Source: Comamonas badia DSM 17552 (lineage in GTDB: Bacteria > Pseudomonadota > Gammaproteobacteria > Burkholderiales > Burkholderiaceae_C). Taken from it: DNA of 64,000 bases. Position numbers and translations under genes: made by a program. Below, piece after piece: positions 35,487-45,748 of the stretch. The stretch is from contig NZ_AXVM01000002.1 of assembly GCF_000484635.1 (NCBI RefSeq), positions 186,001 through 250,000 on the forward strand. Reading direction: 5' to 3'. How positions within the stretch are numbered: position 1 is the first letter of the stretch; each line of letters starts with the position of its first letter. The notes below the pieces were generated by a model that ran no database searches, was not told where the DNA came from, and saw nothing but the letters and a program-made list of their open reading frames with translations.

Positions 35487-36839
35487 ATGACGTTTCCCCG
35501 AGTTCACACATTGGTCCACGCTCTGGTCATCGCGGGCCTGGCAACCCTGGGCGCTGCAGCCGTCACGAGCGCATCGGCCGACGAGACCTGCAACTCCCCC
35601 TACACCGCCAACCTGATCAAGGGGCAGGAAGACTTCGTCCACGTCTGGACCCTGGGCATCAAGGGCATGGGCGATGGCAACGACAAACTCGTCACCATAG
35701 ACGCGAATCCCAAATCGAAGCATTACGGCAAGGTCATCGACAAAATCTCCCTGCCGGGCCGCGGCGAAGCGCACCACATGGGCTTCTCCGATGACAGGCG
35801 CTACCTGTGGGGCGGACGGCTCGATGACAACAAGATCTTTGTCTTCGACCTGATCAACCCGGCCAAGCCCAAGCTGATCAAGACCATCGCCAACATCGAA
35901 TCCAAGACCGGCTTCGTCGGCCCGCACACCTTCTATGCCATGCCTGGCCGCATGCTGGTACAGGCCCTGTCCAACAACAAGGACCACGGTGGTCAGACCG
36001 GTCTGGTGATGTTCAACAACAAGGGCGACATCGTGGACAGCTACCCCATGCCCACGACCGAAATCGGCGGCGTGAAGGGCGATGGCTACGGTTACGACAT
36101 CGCCATCGACCCTGGGAAAAACGTCATGCTCACCTCCAGCTTCACCGGCTGGAACAACTACATGATGGACTTGGGCAAGATGGTCAAGGACCCGGATGCC
36201 ATGAAGCAGTTCGGCAACACCATGGCCGTATGGGACGTGAAATCCATGAAGCCCACCCAGGTACTCAGCGTACCCGGTGCGCCGCTGGAAATCCGCTGGT
36301 CGCTCAACCCCAACGACCACTGGGCCGTGACCGCCACCGCGCTCACCTCCAAGATCTGGCTCATCAAGCAGGACGCCAGCGGTCAATGGGTCGCCAAGGA
36401 CGTTGCCGACATCGGCGACCCGTCCAAGGTACCGCTGCCCGTGGACATCAGCATCACCGCCGATGGCAAAGGCCTGTGGGTCAACACCTTCCTGGATGGC
36501 AAGACACGCTACTTCGACATGACCGATCCGGAGCACCCCAAGGAAACCTACTCCATCACGACGGGCCCGCAGGTCAACATGGTCTCGCAAAGCTGGGACG
36601 GCAAGCGCGTGTACCTCACCTCCTCGCTGCTGGCCAACTGGGACAAGAAGGGCAAGGACAACGAACAGGTGCTGCGCGCCTTTGACTGGGACGGGCAGAA
36701 GCTCACCGAAAAATTCGAAGTGGATTTTGCCGCGCTCAAGCTCGGCCGCGCGCACCACATGAAGTTCAGTGCCCGCCCAGCCGGCAAGACGCTGGCGGAC
36801 CTGGGCAATCTATCGGTCGCCCAGGCACCGCAGCAGTAA
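35487..36839 (+). CDS. mtoX: methanethiol oxidase (SBP56/SELENBP1 family)
   Basis: Copper-dependent oxidation of methanethiol to formaldehyde, hydrogen sulfide and hydrogen peroxide, as shown for the Hyphomicrobium enzyme. The 450-residue precursor has a signal peptide of about 31 residues (ending near SASA), so it is periplasmic. SBP56 features are DETCNSPYTANLIKGQE with the conserved Cys35, GRGEAHHMGFSDD, GYGYDIAIDPGKNVMLTSSF, and a C-terminal GRAHHMKFS. Several His residues are likely metal ligands. The next gene overlaps the TAA by one base. The upstream 181 bp hold an AT-rich stretch with a TTGCT/AGCAA inverted pair (35369-35391), a possible regulator site. Confidence 0.93.
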   Translation: MTFPRVHTLVHALVIAGLATLGAAAVTSASADETCNSPYTANLIKGQEDFVHVWTLGIKGMGDGNDKLVTIDANPKSKHYGKVIDKISLPGRGEAHHMGFSDDRRYLWGGRLDDNKIFVFDLINPAKPKLIKTIANIESKTGFVGPHTFYAMPGRMLVQALSNNKDHGGQTGLVMFNNKGDIVDSYPMPTTEIGGVKGDGYGYDIAIDPGKNVMLTSSFTGWNNYMMDLGKMVKDPDAMKQFGNTMAVWDVKSMKPTQVLSVPGAPLEIRWSLNPNDHWAVTATALTSKIWLIKQDASGQWVAKDVADIGDPSKVPLPVDISITADGKGLWVNTFLDGKTRYFDMTDPEHPKETYSITTGPQVNMVSQSWDGKRVYLTSSLLANWDKKGKDNEQVLRAFDWDGQKLTEKFEVDFAALKLGRAHHMKFSARPAGKTLADLGNLSVAQAPQQ

Positions 36840-37522
36840 TGCTGGCTCGGCGCACGCTTCTGGGTGCCGCGGCGCTGGCCCCCTTGTGGGCGCGCGCCGC
36901 GAGCGACGCATCGAACCAGACCTTGCGTGCCGCTCCGGTCGACATCGGTGCGCTGCCGGCGCCCGGCACCTACAAGCTGGCACGCATCGACACCGCGCCC
37001 ACCGGCGCGGTACTCGATACACAGGCCCGCACGCACCAGCTCAACGCTCTGCTGCGCGGCCGCATCAGCATCGTCTCCTTCATCTACACCTACTGCCGCG
37101 ATCCGGAAGGCTGCCCGCAGGCCTGGGCGGCTCTGGAGCAACTGCGCGACTCGCTTGGCAAGGATGAGCGCCTTGCCAGACGGGCCCAGATCGTCAGCAT
37201 CAGCTTCGACCCATCGAACGACACGCCGCAGACCATGCGCCTGTTCGCCGGCGCGTACGCCACCGACCCACGCGTTCGCTGGCAGTTCTTGACGACCGCA
37301 TCCGTATCCGCCCTGTTGCCGCTGCTCGATGGCTTCGGTCAGGACGTGAGCGTGGAAATGGGCACCGATGGCAAGCCCACGCGTACGCTCAACCACCTGC
37401 TCAAGCTCTTCCTGGTGGACGCCAGGCTGCAGGTGCGCGAGATCTACAGCATCGCCACACTCGCGCCCCAGGCGCTTCTGAACGATATGCAGACCTTGCG
37501 CATGGAGGAATCCGGGGCATGA
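36839..37522 (+). CDS. SCO1/SenC-type copper chaperone
   Basis: A periplasmic thioredoxin-fold copper-delivery protein. The 227-residue precursor starts with MLARRTLLGAAALAPLWARA, a hydrophobic signal with an RR pair. The likely copper ligands are Cys86 and Cys92 in YTYCRDPEGCPQ and His186 in LNHLLKLFLVD. Classical SCO proteins have CxxxC; here the spacing is Cx5C, which is unusual. Its ATG shares a base with the mtoX stop, so it is translationally coupled and is the obvious source of copper for that enzyme, consistent with mtoX loci in other bacteria. mauG overlaps its 3' end as ATGA. Confidence 0.85.
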   Translation: MLARRTLLGAAALAPLWARAASDASNQTLRAAPVDIGALPAPGTYKLARIDTAPTGAVLDTQARTHQLNALLRGRISIVSFIYTYCRDPEGCPQAWAALEQLRDSLGKDERLARRAQIVSISFDPSNDTPQTMRLFAGAYATDPRVRWQFLTTASVSALLPLLDGFGQDVSVEMGTDGKPTRTLNHLLKLFLVDARLQVREIYSIATLAPQALLNDMQTLRMEESGA

Positions 37523-38604
37523 ACAGATACCGGTTGCTGGCCACTCTTTGCACGTCGTTTGTCCTTGTTTTTGCAGCCGCTGCGGAGAAAGTTCCAGCAC
37601 TGGGCCTGCCGCCGCTGGCCACGCCGCCTGCCGCACAGGTGGCACTGGGCAAGAAATTGTTTTTCGACCGCCGCCTGTCCATCAATGGCACGCTCTCCTG
37701 CGCCATGTGCCACGTTCCCGAGCAGGCCTTCACGGTCAACGAAATTCGTACCGCGGTCGGCATGGAAGGGGTCAGCCTGCGGCGCAGCGCGCCTTCGCTG
37801 CTGAACGTGGCTTATGCCACCTCGATGTTTCACGACGGACGCGCAAAGACGCTGGAAGACCAGGCGCTTCAGCCCATGCTCGAAGATGACGAAATGGCCA
37901 ACCCGGACATCGAAACGGTCATGCGCCGGATCAACGCGATGAAGGAATACCGCGGACCGTACAAAAAGGCCTTTGGCAGCACCCGCGCCACGCCAGAACG
38001 CACAGCGCGCGCGCTGGCCGCCTATGAGCGCACCCTGATCGCGGCCAACAGCCCGTTTGACCGCTGGCACTACGGCAAAGACGCCGGCGCCATGCCGGAA
38101 CAGGCCCGGCGCGGATTTGCCCTCTTCGTGAAAAATGGCTGCGCCAGTTGCCACACGCTGGGCGAAAGGGATGCCCTCTTCAGTGACGGGCAGTTCCACA
38201 ACACCGGGGTGCAGGCGCGTACCGAAGCGCTCAATAAGCTAAGCGTGACCTACACCCTCGTGCCGGGCCTGCAGTCCACCATGGACCCGGAAACACTGGC
38301 GCGCGTCGGCGTTCCCGACCAGGACGACCTCGGGCGCTACGAAGTCACCAAACAGCGCCGCGACCTGCGCGCGTTCAGAACACCCACCTTGCGCAACGTC
38401 GGTGTGACAGGACCCTACATGCACGACGGTTCCCTGACCACGCTGGGAGACGTTCTGGATTTCTATGCGGCGGGAGGCATCCCGTCAGACAAGGCGCAAG
38501 ACCCATTGATCCAACCCTTCGCGATGACTGTGCAAGACCGTGAAGCTATGCTTGCGTTCCTGGATGCCTTGACTTCTTCGGATGCCCGCACATTCCCGCG
38601 CTGA
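37519..38604 (+). CDS. MauG-like di-haem cytochrome c peroxidase family protein
   Basis: A periplasmic di-haem c protein of 361 residues with a signal peptide (to about residue 22) and two haem sites, Cys61-Cys64-His65 (CAMCH) and Cys208-Cys211-His212 (CASCH). The sequence also has RRSAPSLLNVAYATSMFHDGRA and FRTPTLRNVGVTGPYMHDGS, standard for the family. MauG modifies a partner enzyme's residues with peroxide; other members reduce peroxide. In mtoX loci it is thought to mature the oxidase; peroxide removal is the alternative, since the oxidase produces it. The ATGA overlap with the SCO gene shows tight coupling. Confidence 0.88.
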   Translation: MNRYRLLATLCTSFVLVFAAAAEKVPALGLPPLATPPAAQVALGKKLFFDRRLSINGTLSCAMCHVPEQAFTVNEIRTAVGMEGVSLRRSAPSLLNVAYATSMFHDGRAKTLEDQALQPMLEDDEMANPDIETVMRRINAMKEYRGPYKKAFGSTRATPERTARALAAYERTLIAANSPFDRWHYGKDAGAMPEQARRGFALFVKNGCASCHTLGERDALFSDGQFHNTGVQARTEALNKLSVTYTLVPGLQSTMDPETLARVGVPDQDDLGRYEVTKQRRDLRAFRTPTLRNVGVTGPYMHDGSLTTLGDVLDFYAAGGIPSDKAQDPLIQPFAMTVQDREAMLAFLDALTSSDARTFPR

Positions 38605-38659
38605 ATATCCGCGCGCGCGGTTCTCCCGCATCGCGACCATGATCGAAAGCCTTTGAGCC

Positions 38660-39367
38660 ATGCGCCTGAATGCAGATGTTTCCCGGCGTGCCGTTGTCCA
38701 CTCGGCAGAACTGCCCTGGCTCGCGTCCCCCTTGCCCGGGGTGGAGCGCCGCATGCTGGCGCGCGACGGCGACGAAGTGGCTGTAGCCACCTCCATGGTC
38801 CGCTACGCCCCGGGCTCACGGTTCTCGCGGCACGTGCACGAGCTGGGGGAGGAATTCTTCGTGCTGGAAGGCGAGTTCTGCGACGAGGCGGGCAACTACG
38901 GCCCAGGCACCTATGTGCGCAATCCGCACGGCTCGTCGCATGCGCCCTGGTCGGTCACTGGCTGCACCATTTTCGTGAAGCTGCGGCAGATGCTGGCGCA
39001 CGATCAGCAACGGGTGGTGGTCGATACGCGTACCGCGCAATGGCAACCCGGCCTGGTCCCCGGCCTCGCCGTGATGCCTCTCGCCACTTTCGAGACGCGC
39101 CACACGGCCCTGGTGCGCTGGGCGCCCGGGACGCAATTTCAATCGCATCGGCATTTGGGCGGTGAGGAAATTCTGGTACTGGCCGGTGTCTTCGAGGACG
39201 AGCATGGCTGTTATCCTCAAGGCACCTGGCTGCGCAACCCGCATCTGAGCGAGCACCGCCCTTTCAGCGCGCAAGGCTGCACCATTCTGGTCAAGACCGG
39301 GCACCTGGCTCAGGCTGCCAATGGCAAACCCGGCACCGACGGTCACGCCTACGCAGCCAGCCGCTGA
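38660..39367 (+). CDS. two-domain cupin protein, ChrR-cupin-like
   Basis: A 235-residue cytosolic protein made of two related cupin domains. Each has a histidine-rich motif: SRHVHELGEEFFVLEG and SHRHLGGEEILVLAG. Each ends with a similar RNPH plus GCTI segment, so an ancient duplication is visible. The cupins resemble the C-terminal domain of ChrR, the anti-sigma factor that senses singlet oxygen or peroxide, but the zinc-binding anti-sigma domain is missing. It follows mauG by 55 bp and precedes frmA by 33 bp on the same strand. A redox-sensing or enzyme role is unproven. Confidence 0.8.
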   Translation: MRLNADVSRRAVVHSAELPWLASPLPGVERRMLARDGDEVAVATSMVRYAPGSRFSRHVHELGEEFFVLEGEFCDEAGNYGPGTYVRNPHGSSHAPWSVTGCTIFVKLRQMLAHDQQRVVVDTRTAQWQPGLVPGLAVMPLATFETRHTALVRWAPGTQFQSHRHLGGEEILVLAGVFEDEHGCYPQGTWLRNPHLSEHRPFSAQGCTILVKTGHLAQAANGKPGTDGHAYAASR

Positions 39368-40513
<1,146 letters not shown>

Positions 40514-40580
40514 TGGCGCCCGCGCGAGAGGTGCGGCGGCGCCCCTCGCGCGCAATGCTGGACGAACTCCGCCGTGACGG

Positions 40581-40745
40581 CTATTCAGGCATGGAGCAAT
40601 GTCCGCCCTTGGTCGCCTGGCCCGATCCGGCGGCAATGGGCGCAAGCTCCCAGCGCAAATCCACCGTCGGTGATACCTTGTAATCCCAGACAATGAAAGT
40701 CGAAAAAAGCACCCAGAAAATGGTGCGCAGCATCGCGGGTTTCAT
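40581..40745 (-). CDS. 54-residue membrane-anchored peptide after the sulfur transporter gene
   Basis: A short frame of 54 codons from ATG at 40745 to TAG at 40581. The product starts MKPAMLRTIFWVLFSTFIVW, a clear hydrophobic helix of about 16 residues after a basic start, and has a hydrophilic tail ending HCSMPE. It begins 14 bases after the YeeE/YedE stop on the same strand, with TGGGGG as a possible ribosome site six bases upstream, so it may be translated with the transporter. No known family is recognised. It could be a small transporter subunit or a secreted metal-binding peptide. Confidence 0.5.
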   Translation of the reverse strand: MKPAMLRTIFWVLFSTFIVWDYKVSPTVDLRWELAPIAAGSGQATKGGHCSMPE

Positions 40746-40759
40746 TGCTTAGCCCCCAC

Positions 40760-41857
40760 TCAGTAGCCCAGCCGCCGGCGGATGCGCAGGCCGAAAACGG
40801 TGCCCGCAAAGGCCATTGGCGCCCAGATCCAGCCGTGAATCGAACCGGTGGAAATGCCGGAGAACATCGCGCCGATATTGCAGCCAAACGCCAGGCGCGA
40901 GCTGTAGCCCAGCAAAAGCCCGGCACACAGTGCCACGGCCCATTGCTTGCCCGTCATGGCCTTGTGCGACGCGGGTTTGCCGGCACCCACCCACAGCGCA
41001 CCGGCAAGGAGGCCGATGTTGGTGACCGTGGTCACGTCCAGCAGCACCGTCTGTTGCAGGATGGCCGCGTTGTCGGGCAGGCTCCAGAACCAGTTGTGGG
41101 CAGGATCGATCACGCCCGCAGAATCGGCGATCTTCGCGACCCACAGCCCCGGGCCGTAGATGATGCCCCAGGGGTTGCCCGAGACGAACAGGGCCAGGGC
41201 GGCAAACACCGCAATCAGGATGGCACCCACGACCCACTTGCGCGTGAACAGCCTTGGCGCCACCGCCCCACGCGATCGGTGCCAGAACCGCGTGTACCAG
41301 GCTACACCCGCGCCAATCAGGGCCAGGGCCGCCAGCGTGCCCGCCAGCGCCTTCTGCCAGCCCCATTCGGTGACGAAGCCCACAGGATCGGTGTGCCCCA
41401 AATCGAGCCACCAGCCCAGATGCCAGCTCCCCAGGAAACTCCCGATGCAGAACAGCGGCAGGATGGCGGTATTGAGCGGTATGCCCAGGCCCGCCTTGTA
41501 GAACACGCCGCTGCCGCAGCCATCGGCCACCTGCATGCACAGACCGAAGACGAAGGCGCCCACGAGCAAACTCACACTCGGGGGGCCGAGCGCCGCCGTC
41601 AGCTCCGGGTAATACCCCAGCAGCGGCATGCAAAGAATAGCCGCGAGACCGAACGCGATGAGCTGCCCGATGACACCGCTCGGGTTCTTGTCCTCCACGA
41701 GGATGCGCCACGCGGTGGTAAAACCAAAGCGCTGGCCGGCCAGCGCCACGCCCAAGCCTATGCCGACGAGGAACAGCAGCGCCTGGCGCATGGAAACCGC
41801 CCAGAGCATCCAGGCAAAGAAAGCCGCCATCATGGCGACGAGCGGAAGGCGTTTCAT
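40760..41857 (-). CDS. YeeE/YedE-family sulfur (thiosulfate-type) transporter
   Basis: A 365-residue inner-membrane protein with about 10 hydrophobic helices. YeeE/YedE signatures with key cysteines are visible: FGLCMQVADGCGSGVFYKAG and FGCNIGAMFSG. In TsuA such cysteines relay thiosulfate through the channel; these features are conserved here. Its ATG overlaps the stop of the upstream periplasmic sulfurtransferase gene as ATGA, so a sulfur species handled by that enzyme is the likely substrate. Thiosulfate is the best guess; sulfite or polysulfide are possible. Confidence 0.87.
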   Translation of the reverse strand: MKRLPLVAMMAAFFAWMLWAVSMRQALLFLVGIGLGVALAGQRFGFTTAWRILVEDKNPSGVIGQLIAFGLAAILCMPLLGYYPELTAALGPPSVSLLVGAFVFGLCMQVADGCGSGVFYKAGLGIPLNTAILPLFCIGSFLGSWHLGWWLDLGHTDPVGFVTEWGWQKALAGTLAALALIGAGVAWYTRFWHRSRGAVAPRLFTRKWVVGAILIAVFAALALFVSGNPWGIIYGPGLWVAKIADSAGVIDPAHNWFWSLPDNAAILQQTVLLDVTTVTNIGLLAGALWVGAGKPASHKAMTGKQWAVALCAGLLLGYSSRLAFGCNIGAMFSGISTGSIHGWIWAPMAFAGTVFGLRIRRRLGY

Positions 41858-42789
41858 TGCTTGAGATTCTTCCAGGCCCGCTCAAATGCCTGCGCGATCT
41901 GCGTGCGGCGGCTGGGGGCGTTGAGCATGGGCAGCGGCTCGGGTGCCTGCACCCAATCGACCATGGAGCCCGGGTAGATTTTCACGTCCTTGATGCCCAG
42001 CACCTCGTGCATCTCGAACCAGACGAGCGCCGACCACACGCCGGTATTGCAGAACAGCACCAGATCCTGTCCCTCGGGGCGTTTGATCTCGCTGGCAAGC
42101 GCGCGCGCGGCGTCTGTCGATACCGCGTTGGCCGAACCGTTTTGCACCCAGCGGGTGAAATCCTGCTGCACCGCCCCCGCAATCGTGCCCGCCATAAGCG
42201 CCATCGGCGCCTTGAACCGGCCTTCGTAAAAGTTCTCGGGGCGCACATCCAGCAGCACCGCATCGTGCTTCCTGACATGCTCCAGCACCTGCTCGCGCGT
42301 CGCGGTCCACCGGTCGCTGAAGCGGGGCTGCCAGTCGGTCCTTGCCTGCGCCGCCACGGATTTGGTGGTCTCCTTGCCATCGAAATCCCAGGACTGCATG
42401 CCGCCATCGAGAATGAAGAGCTCTTTCACACCGAGTGACTTGAGCATCCAGTACACCCGCGCGGCGGCGCCAAAATCCGTTCCGTCGCTGCCTGCGGAGA
42501 TCACGGCCACAGGGTTGTCCGGCGTCAGACCCAGGCGCTGCACCAGCGCCACCATGGCCTGCGCGGGCGGCAGGATGCCAAAATTTTCAGGCGGGCCCAG
42601 CCATTCGTTGTAGGGGGCATTCTGCGCACCCTCGATATGCCCACCCGCAAAGCTCTGTGCATCGCGGATATCGACAATGCGCATCCGCGGATTGGAAAGC
42701 AGTGGCTCCAGTCCATCCGAAGTCAGCAGTGGCGGCGCTGCGGCGGCAGCGCCGCACCAGAGAAACAACGCGAAAATCCAATACTTCAT
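41854..42789 (-). CDS. periplasmic double-rhodanese sulfurtransferase
   Basis: A 311-residue precursor with a signal peptide ending near residue 18. Two rhodanese-like domains follow (about 25-140 and 160-300). Only the second has an active cysteine: Cys247 in [11 protein letters not shown], a CNTG loop that I associate with periplasmic sulfurtransferases next to YeeE/YedE genes. The equivalent place in the first domain is Ser98 (ISAGSDGTD), so that half is likely structural, as in thiosulfate sulfurtransferases. Coupled by ATGA to the transporter gene. It may take sulfide or polysulfide formed from methanethiol in the periplasm; that link is inference. Confidence 0.85.
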   Translation of the reverse strand: MKYWIFALFLWCGAAAAAPPLLTSDGLEPLLSNPRMRIVDIRDAQSFAGGHIEGAQNAPYNEWLGPPENFGILPPAQAMVALVQRLGLTPDNPVAVISAGSDGTDFGAAARVYWMLKSLGVKELFILDGGMQSWDFDGKETTKSVAAQARTDWQPRFSDRWTATREQVLEHVRKHDAVLLDVRPENFYEGRFKAPMALMAGTIAGAVQQDFTRWVQNGSANAVSTDAARALASEIKRPEGQDLVLFCNTGVWSALVWFEMHEVLGIKDVKIYPGSMVDWVQAPEPLPMLNAPSRRTQIAQAFERAWKNLKQ

Positions 42790-42860
42790 GCTGGTATGGC
42801 CCCGGATCGGCCTTCCATTGTCCGACAGGGGAAGCGGACCATCAACGACATTTTCCTGTT

Positions 42861-43088
42861 ATGCATATGACTGAAACGCCTGAAAACACACCAAACCCAC
42901 CGATCACCGTGCCCTGCCCCACCTGTGGCCGTCCCGCGCTCTTCGCCCGTTCCAACCGCTACCGGCCCTTCTGCGGCGAACGCTGCAAGCAGATCGATCT
43001 GGGTGCCTGGGCGGCGGAGGACTTTCGCATACCGACTGAAGCACCGCCCGATGATGCGCCTTACGGCGACCCGAAGCAGCAACCGTAA
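42861..43088 (+). CDS. yacG: DNA gyrase inhibitor, zinc-ribbon protein
   Basis: A 75-residue protein with the YacG zinc site: Cys19, Cys22, Cys38 and Cys42 (CPTCGRPAL and [17 protein letters not shown]). YacG binds gyrase B and limits its DNA binding. Two starts are possible, ATG at 42861 or 42867 (MTETPENT); neither has a clear ribosome site. It diverges from the sulfurtransferase gene with 71 bp between. In relatives, coaE and zapD usually lie next to yacG, but here the sulfur genes do, suggesting a rearrangement at this point. Confidence 0.92.
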   Translation: MHMTETPENTPNPPITVPCPTCGRPALFARSNRYRPFCGERCKQIDLGAWAAEDFRIPTEAPPDDAPYGDPKQQP

Positions 43089-43091
43089 ATT

Positions 43092-43150
43092 CTAGAAAGA
43101 TACGGCTCCAGCGCTTATCCAGCATGCGAGAACAGCTATTTTTTCAGGAG
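43092..43150 (-). repeat. dispersed palindromic element between yacG and the NUDIX gene
   Basis: Minus strand: CTCCTGAAAAAATAGCTG, then GCATGCTGGATAAGCGCTGG and AGCCGTATCTTTC. The TAG in AATAGCT is the stop codon of the NUDIX gene, and the preceding CTCCTGAAAAAA encodes its last residues Leu-Leu-Lys-Lys. Confidence 0.75.
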
Positions 43151-43582
43151 AATTCGCGCCCCCAGCGCCGCCGCATCAAAAGGCACGCCCCACTCCTCTG
43201 CCAGCATTTCAAGCACCGGAAATGCCCCCGGCAGCAGCGGACGCACCGTGGGTGGCCAGGCCTGCCAGGCCATGCGCTGGCCTTCGCGCATCTCGAACTC
43301 GCCCTGCCAGGCCAACACCTTGCACCAGTGCAGACGCACGAGCGCATGCGGGTAATCGTGCTCGGTCACCTTCCAGGGGTGGGCCGCCGCGATCGTGATG
43401 CCCAGTTCCTCCTGCAGCTCGCGGCGCAGTGCCTGTTCCACGCTCTCGCCCGCCTCCAGCTTGCCCCCTGGAAATTCCCAATAGCCTGCATAGGCCTTGC
43501 CTTCAGGGCGCGAGGTCAGCAGCATGGTGCGATCGGCCCCGAGCAGAATGCCCGCGGCCACCTCGGTGTAGCCGCGCGTCAC
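43136..43582 (-). CDS. MutT-like NUDIX hydrolase
   Basis: A 148-residue single-domain hydrolase with the NUDIX box GKLEAGESVEQALRRELQEELG and the preceding GYWEFPGG, the layout of MutT, which clears 8-oxo-dGTP. The start is GTG at 43582 (VTRGYTEVAAG), overlapping the ATPase stop as GTGA. The C-terminal residues ILLKK and the stop are encoded by the end of a repeat copy. MutT-like activity is likely but a relaxed-specificity hydrolase is possible. Confidence 0.88.
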   Translation of the reverse strand: MTRGYTEVAAGILLGADRTMLLTSRPEGKAYAGYWEFPGGKLEAGESVEQALRRELQEELGITIAAAHPWKVTEHDYPHALVRLHWCKVLAWQGEFEMREGQRMAWQAWPPTVRPLLPGAFPVLEMLAEEWGVPFDAAALGARILLKK

Positions 43583-44448
43583 TGCGCGCGCCCCGCATAG
43601 TCGCGCGCGAACTGGTAGGCCACGCGGCCGCTGCGCGAGCCGCGCTCCAGGGCCCAGAGCAGCGCCTCGGCCCGCGCCGCCTCGATCGCGGCAGGCGCCG
43701 CGCCAAAATGCGTGAGCCACTGCGCGGCAATCGCGAGGTATTCGTCCTGGTTGAAGGGATAGAAGCTCACCCACAAACCAAAGCGCTCGGAAAGCGAGAT
43801 CTTTTCCTCCACCACCTCGCCCGGATGCACCTCGCCATCGTCGGTGTGGGTGTAGGTGAGGTTTTCCTTCATGTACTCCGGCAGCAGGTGGCGCCGGTTG
43901 CTCGTGGCGTAGATCAGCACATTGGGCGTGGCCGCCGCCACCGAGCCGTCCAGGATGCTCTTGAGCGCCTTGTAGCCCGGCTCGCCCTCGTCAAAACTCA
44001 GATCGTCGCAGAAGACGATGAATTTTTCGGGACGCTCGGCCACCACTTCCACAATGTCCGGCAGATCCGTCAAATCGGCCTTGTCCACCTCGATCAGACG
44101 CAGGCCACGGGCCGCATAGGTGTTGAGGCAGGCCTTGATGAGCGAAGATTTGCCCGTGCCGCGTGCGCCGGTGAGCAGTACGTTGTTCGCGGGTTTGCCC
44201 GCGACGAACTGTTCGGTGTTGCGCTGGATCTTTTCCTTCTGCGGCTCGATTTCCTTCAGGTCGGCCAGCTGCAGGTTCGCCACGTGGCGCACCGGTTCGA
44301 GCGCGCTGCCGCCGCTGGCACGGCGCCGGTAGCGCCAGGCGATCGAGGCGTTCCAGTCGGGGGCGCCTAGGGGCTTGGGAAGGATGGCCTCGATGCGTGC
44401 GATGAGCTGATCGGCACGCGCGATGAGAAGATCCAGTTTATCTGTCAT
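43579..44448 (-). CDS. DUF815-family AAA-type ATPase
   Basis: A 289-residue P-loop ATPase with Walker A GARGTGKSS at about 94-102, Walker B FIVFCDDLSF and a sensor region IYATSNRRHLLPEYM. The DUF815 family has no firm function. The start is taken at ATG 44448 (MTDKLDLLIARADQ); a TTG four codons earlier lies inside the adjoining repeat. It is coupled to the NUDIX gene by a GTGA overlap and sits downstream of argJ in the usual order secA, argJ, ATPase, NUDIX. Confidence 0.9.
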   Translation of the reverse strand: MTDKLDLLIARADQLIARIEAILPKPLGAPDWNASIAWRYRRRASGGSALEPVRHVANLQLADLKEIEPQKEKIQRNTEQFVAGKPANNVLLTGARGTGKSSLIKACLNTYAARGLRLIEVDKADLTDLPDIVEVVAERPEKFIVFCDDLSFDEGEPGYKALKSILDGSVAAATPNVLIYATSNRRHLLPEYMKENLTYTHTDDGEVHPGEVVEEKISLSERFGLWVSFYPFNQDEYLAIAAQWLTHFGAAPAAIEAARAEALLWALERGSRSGRVAYQFARDYAGRAQ

Positions 44449-44500
44449 TTTGGCTTGCAAAGCATACCAGGCAAGCGCCGGCAGCTATTGATTCAGGAAC
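44446..44500 (-). repeat. dispersed palindromic element between argJ and the ATPase gene
   Basis: Minus strand: TCCTGAATCAATAGCTGC, CGGCGCTTG, CCTGGTATGC and TTTGCAAGCC. The TGA in TCCTGA is the stop codon of argJ, and the right end reaches the ATPase start codon. Confidence 0.7.
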
Positions 44501-45734
44501 GGTAATCGGCGTTGATGGTGACGTAGTCGTGGCTCAGATCGCACGTCCAAACGGTATCCACCGCCGCTCCACGTCCCAACTGCACGCGCACCGTGATCTC
44601 GCTTTGCCGCATCACGCGCTGACCGTCTTCCTCGCGGTAAGCCGGGTTGCGCCCGCCGCGCGTGGCCACGTGCACATCGTCCAGGAAGAGTTCGATCTTC
44701 GTCTGGTCCAGATCGGCAATGCCCGCATAGCCCACGGCCGCGAGAATGCGGCCCAGATTCGGGTCGCTGGCGAAGAAGGCGGTTTTCACCAGCGGCGAAT
44801 GGGCAATCGCATAGCCCGCCCTCAGGCATTCCTCCACGCTGGAGCCCTGCTCCACGCGGATGGTGATGAACTTGGTCGCTCCCTCGCCATCGCGCACGAT
44901 GGCCTGCGCCAGCCGCTGCGCCACGCTGCGCAAGACGGCCATCAGCGCCTGTCCATCGGCGCTTTCCAGCGACGTGATGGGCGCATGCGCCGCTTTGCCC
45001 GTCGCCATCAGAATGAAGGAATCGTTGGTGGAGGTGTCGCCGTCCACGGTCACGCGATTGAAGGACTGGTCGGCCAGGGTGCGCACCGCCTGCTGCAGCA
45101 ATTCGGGCGCCATCGCGGCATCCGTCGCGACAAAACCCAGCATGGTCGCCATGTTGGGGTGGATCATGCCCGCACCCTTGGCGATGCCCGTCACGGTCAC
45201 CGTGGCGCCGCCAATCACTGCCTGCGCGCTGAAGGCCTTGGGTACGGTGTCCGTCGTCATGATGGCTTCGGCCGCGCGCAGCCAATGATCGGCCTTCGCA
45301 TCGGCAATCGCGGCAGGCAGGCCCGCCACGATGCGATCGACCGGCAGCGGCTCCATGATCACGCCAGTGGAAAACGGCAGGATCTGCTGCGGCTGCACGC
45401 CCAGTTGCGCGGCAAGCTCCAGGCAGGTGCGGCGCGCATCCAGCAAGCCCTGCTCACCCGTGCCCGCGTTGGCCACGCCGGTGTTGACCACCAGCGCACG
45501 GATGCCGCCGCCCGATCCATTGCCTGATGCCAGATGCTCGCGGCAGACCTGCACCGGCGCCGCGCAAAAGCGGTTTTGCGTGAACACGCCCGCAACGGCG
45601 GCGCCCTCCTCCAGCAGAAACACCGTCACATCCTTGCGATGGACCTTGCGCACGCCCGCTTCGGTACTGCCGATGCGCAGTCCCGCCACGGCATGCAGAT
45701 GCTCGGCCACGGGGGCCTTCAGATTCACGGGCAC
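44493..45734 (-). CDS. argJ: glutamate N-acetyltransferase / amino-acid acetyltransferase
   Basis: Recycles the acetyl group in arginine synthesis. The 413-residue precursor splits itself into two chains at Ala-Thr in [10 protein letters not shown]; the new N-terminal Thr197 is the nucleophile. [12 protein letters not shown] and TKFITIRVE are further family segments. The start is GTG at 45734 because AGAGGAA lies six bases upstream; the ATG at 45770 would begin inside the secA gene and adds residues foreign to the family. secA ends 14 bp upstream. The TGA stop belongs to a repeat copy. Confidence 0.94.
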   Translation of the reverse strand: MPVNLKAPVAEHLHAVAGLRIGSTEAGVRKVHRKDVTVFLLEEGAAVAGVFTQNRFCAAPVQVCREHLASGNGSGGGIRALVVNTGVANAGTGEQGLLDARRTCLELAAQLGVQPQQILPFSTGVIMEPLPVDRIVAGLPAAIADAKADHWLRAAEAIMTTDTVPKAFSAQAVIGGATVTVTGIAKGAGMIHPNMATMLGFVATDAAMAPELLQQAVRTLADQSFNRVTVDGDTSTNDSFILMATGKAAHAPITSLESADGQALMAVLRSVAQRLAQAIVRDGEGATKFITIRVEQGSSVEECLRAGYAIAHSPLVKTAFFASDPNLGRILAAVGYAGIADLDQTKIELFLDDVHVATRGGRNPAYREEDGQRVMRQSEITVRVQLGRGAAVDTVWTCDLSHDYVTINADYRS

Positions 45735-45748
45735 GGTGTTCCTCTCGA

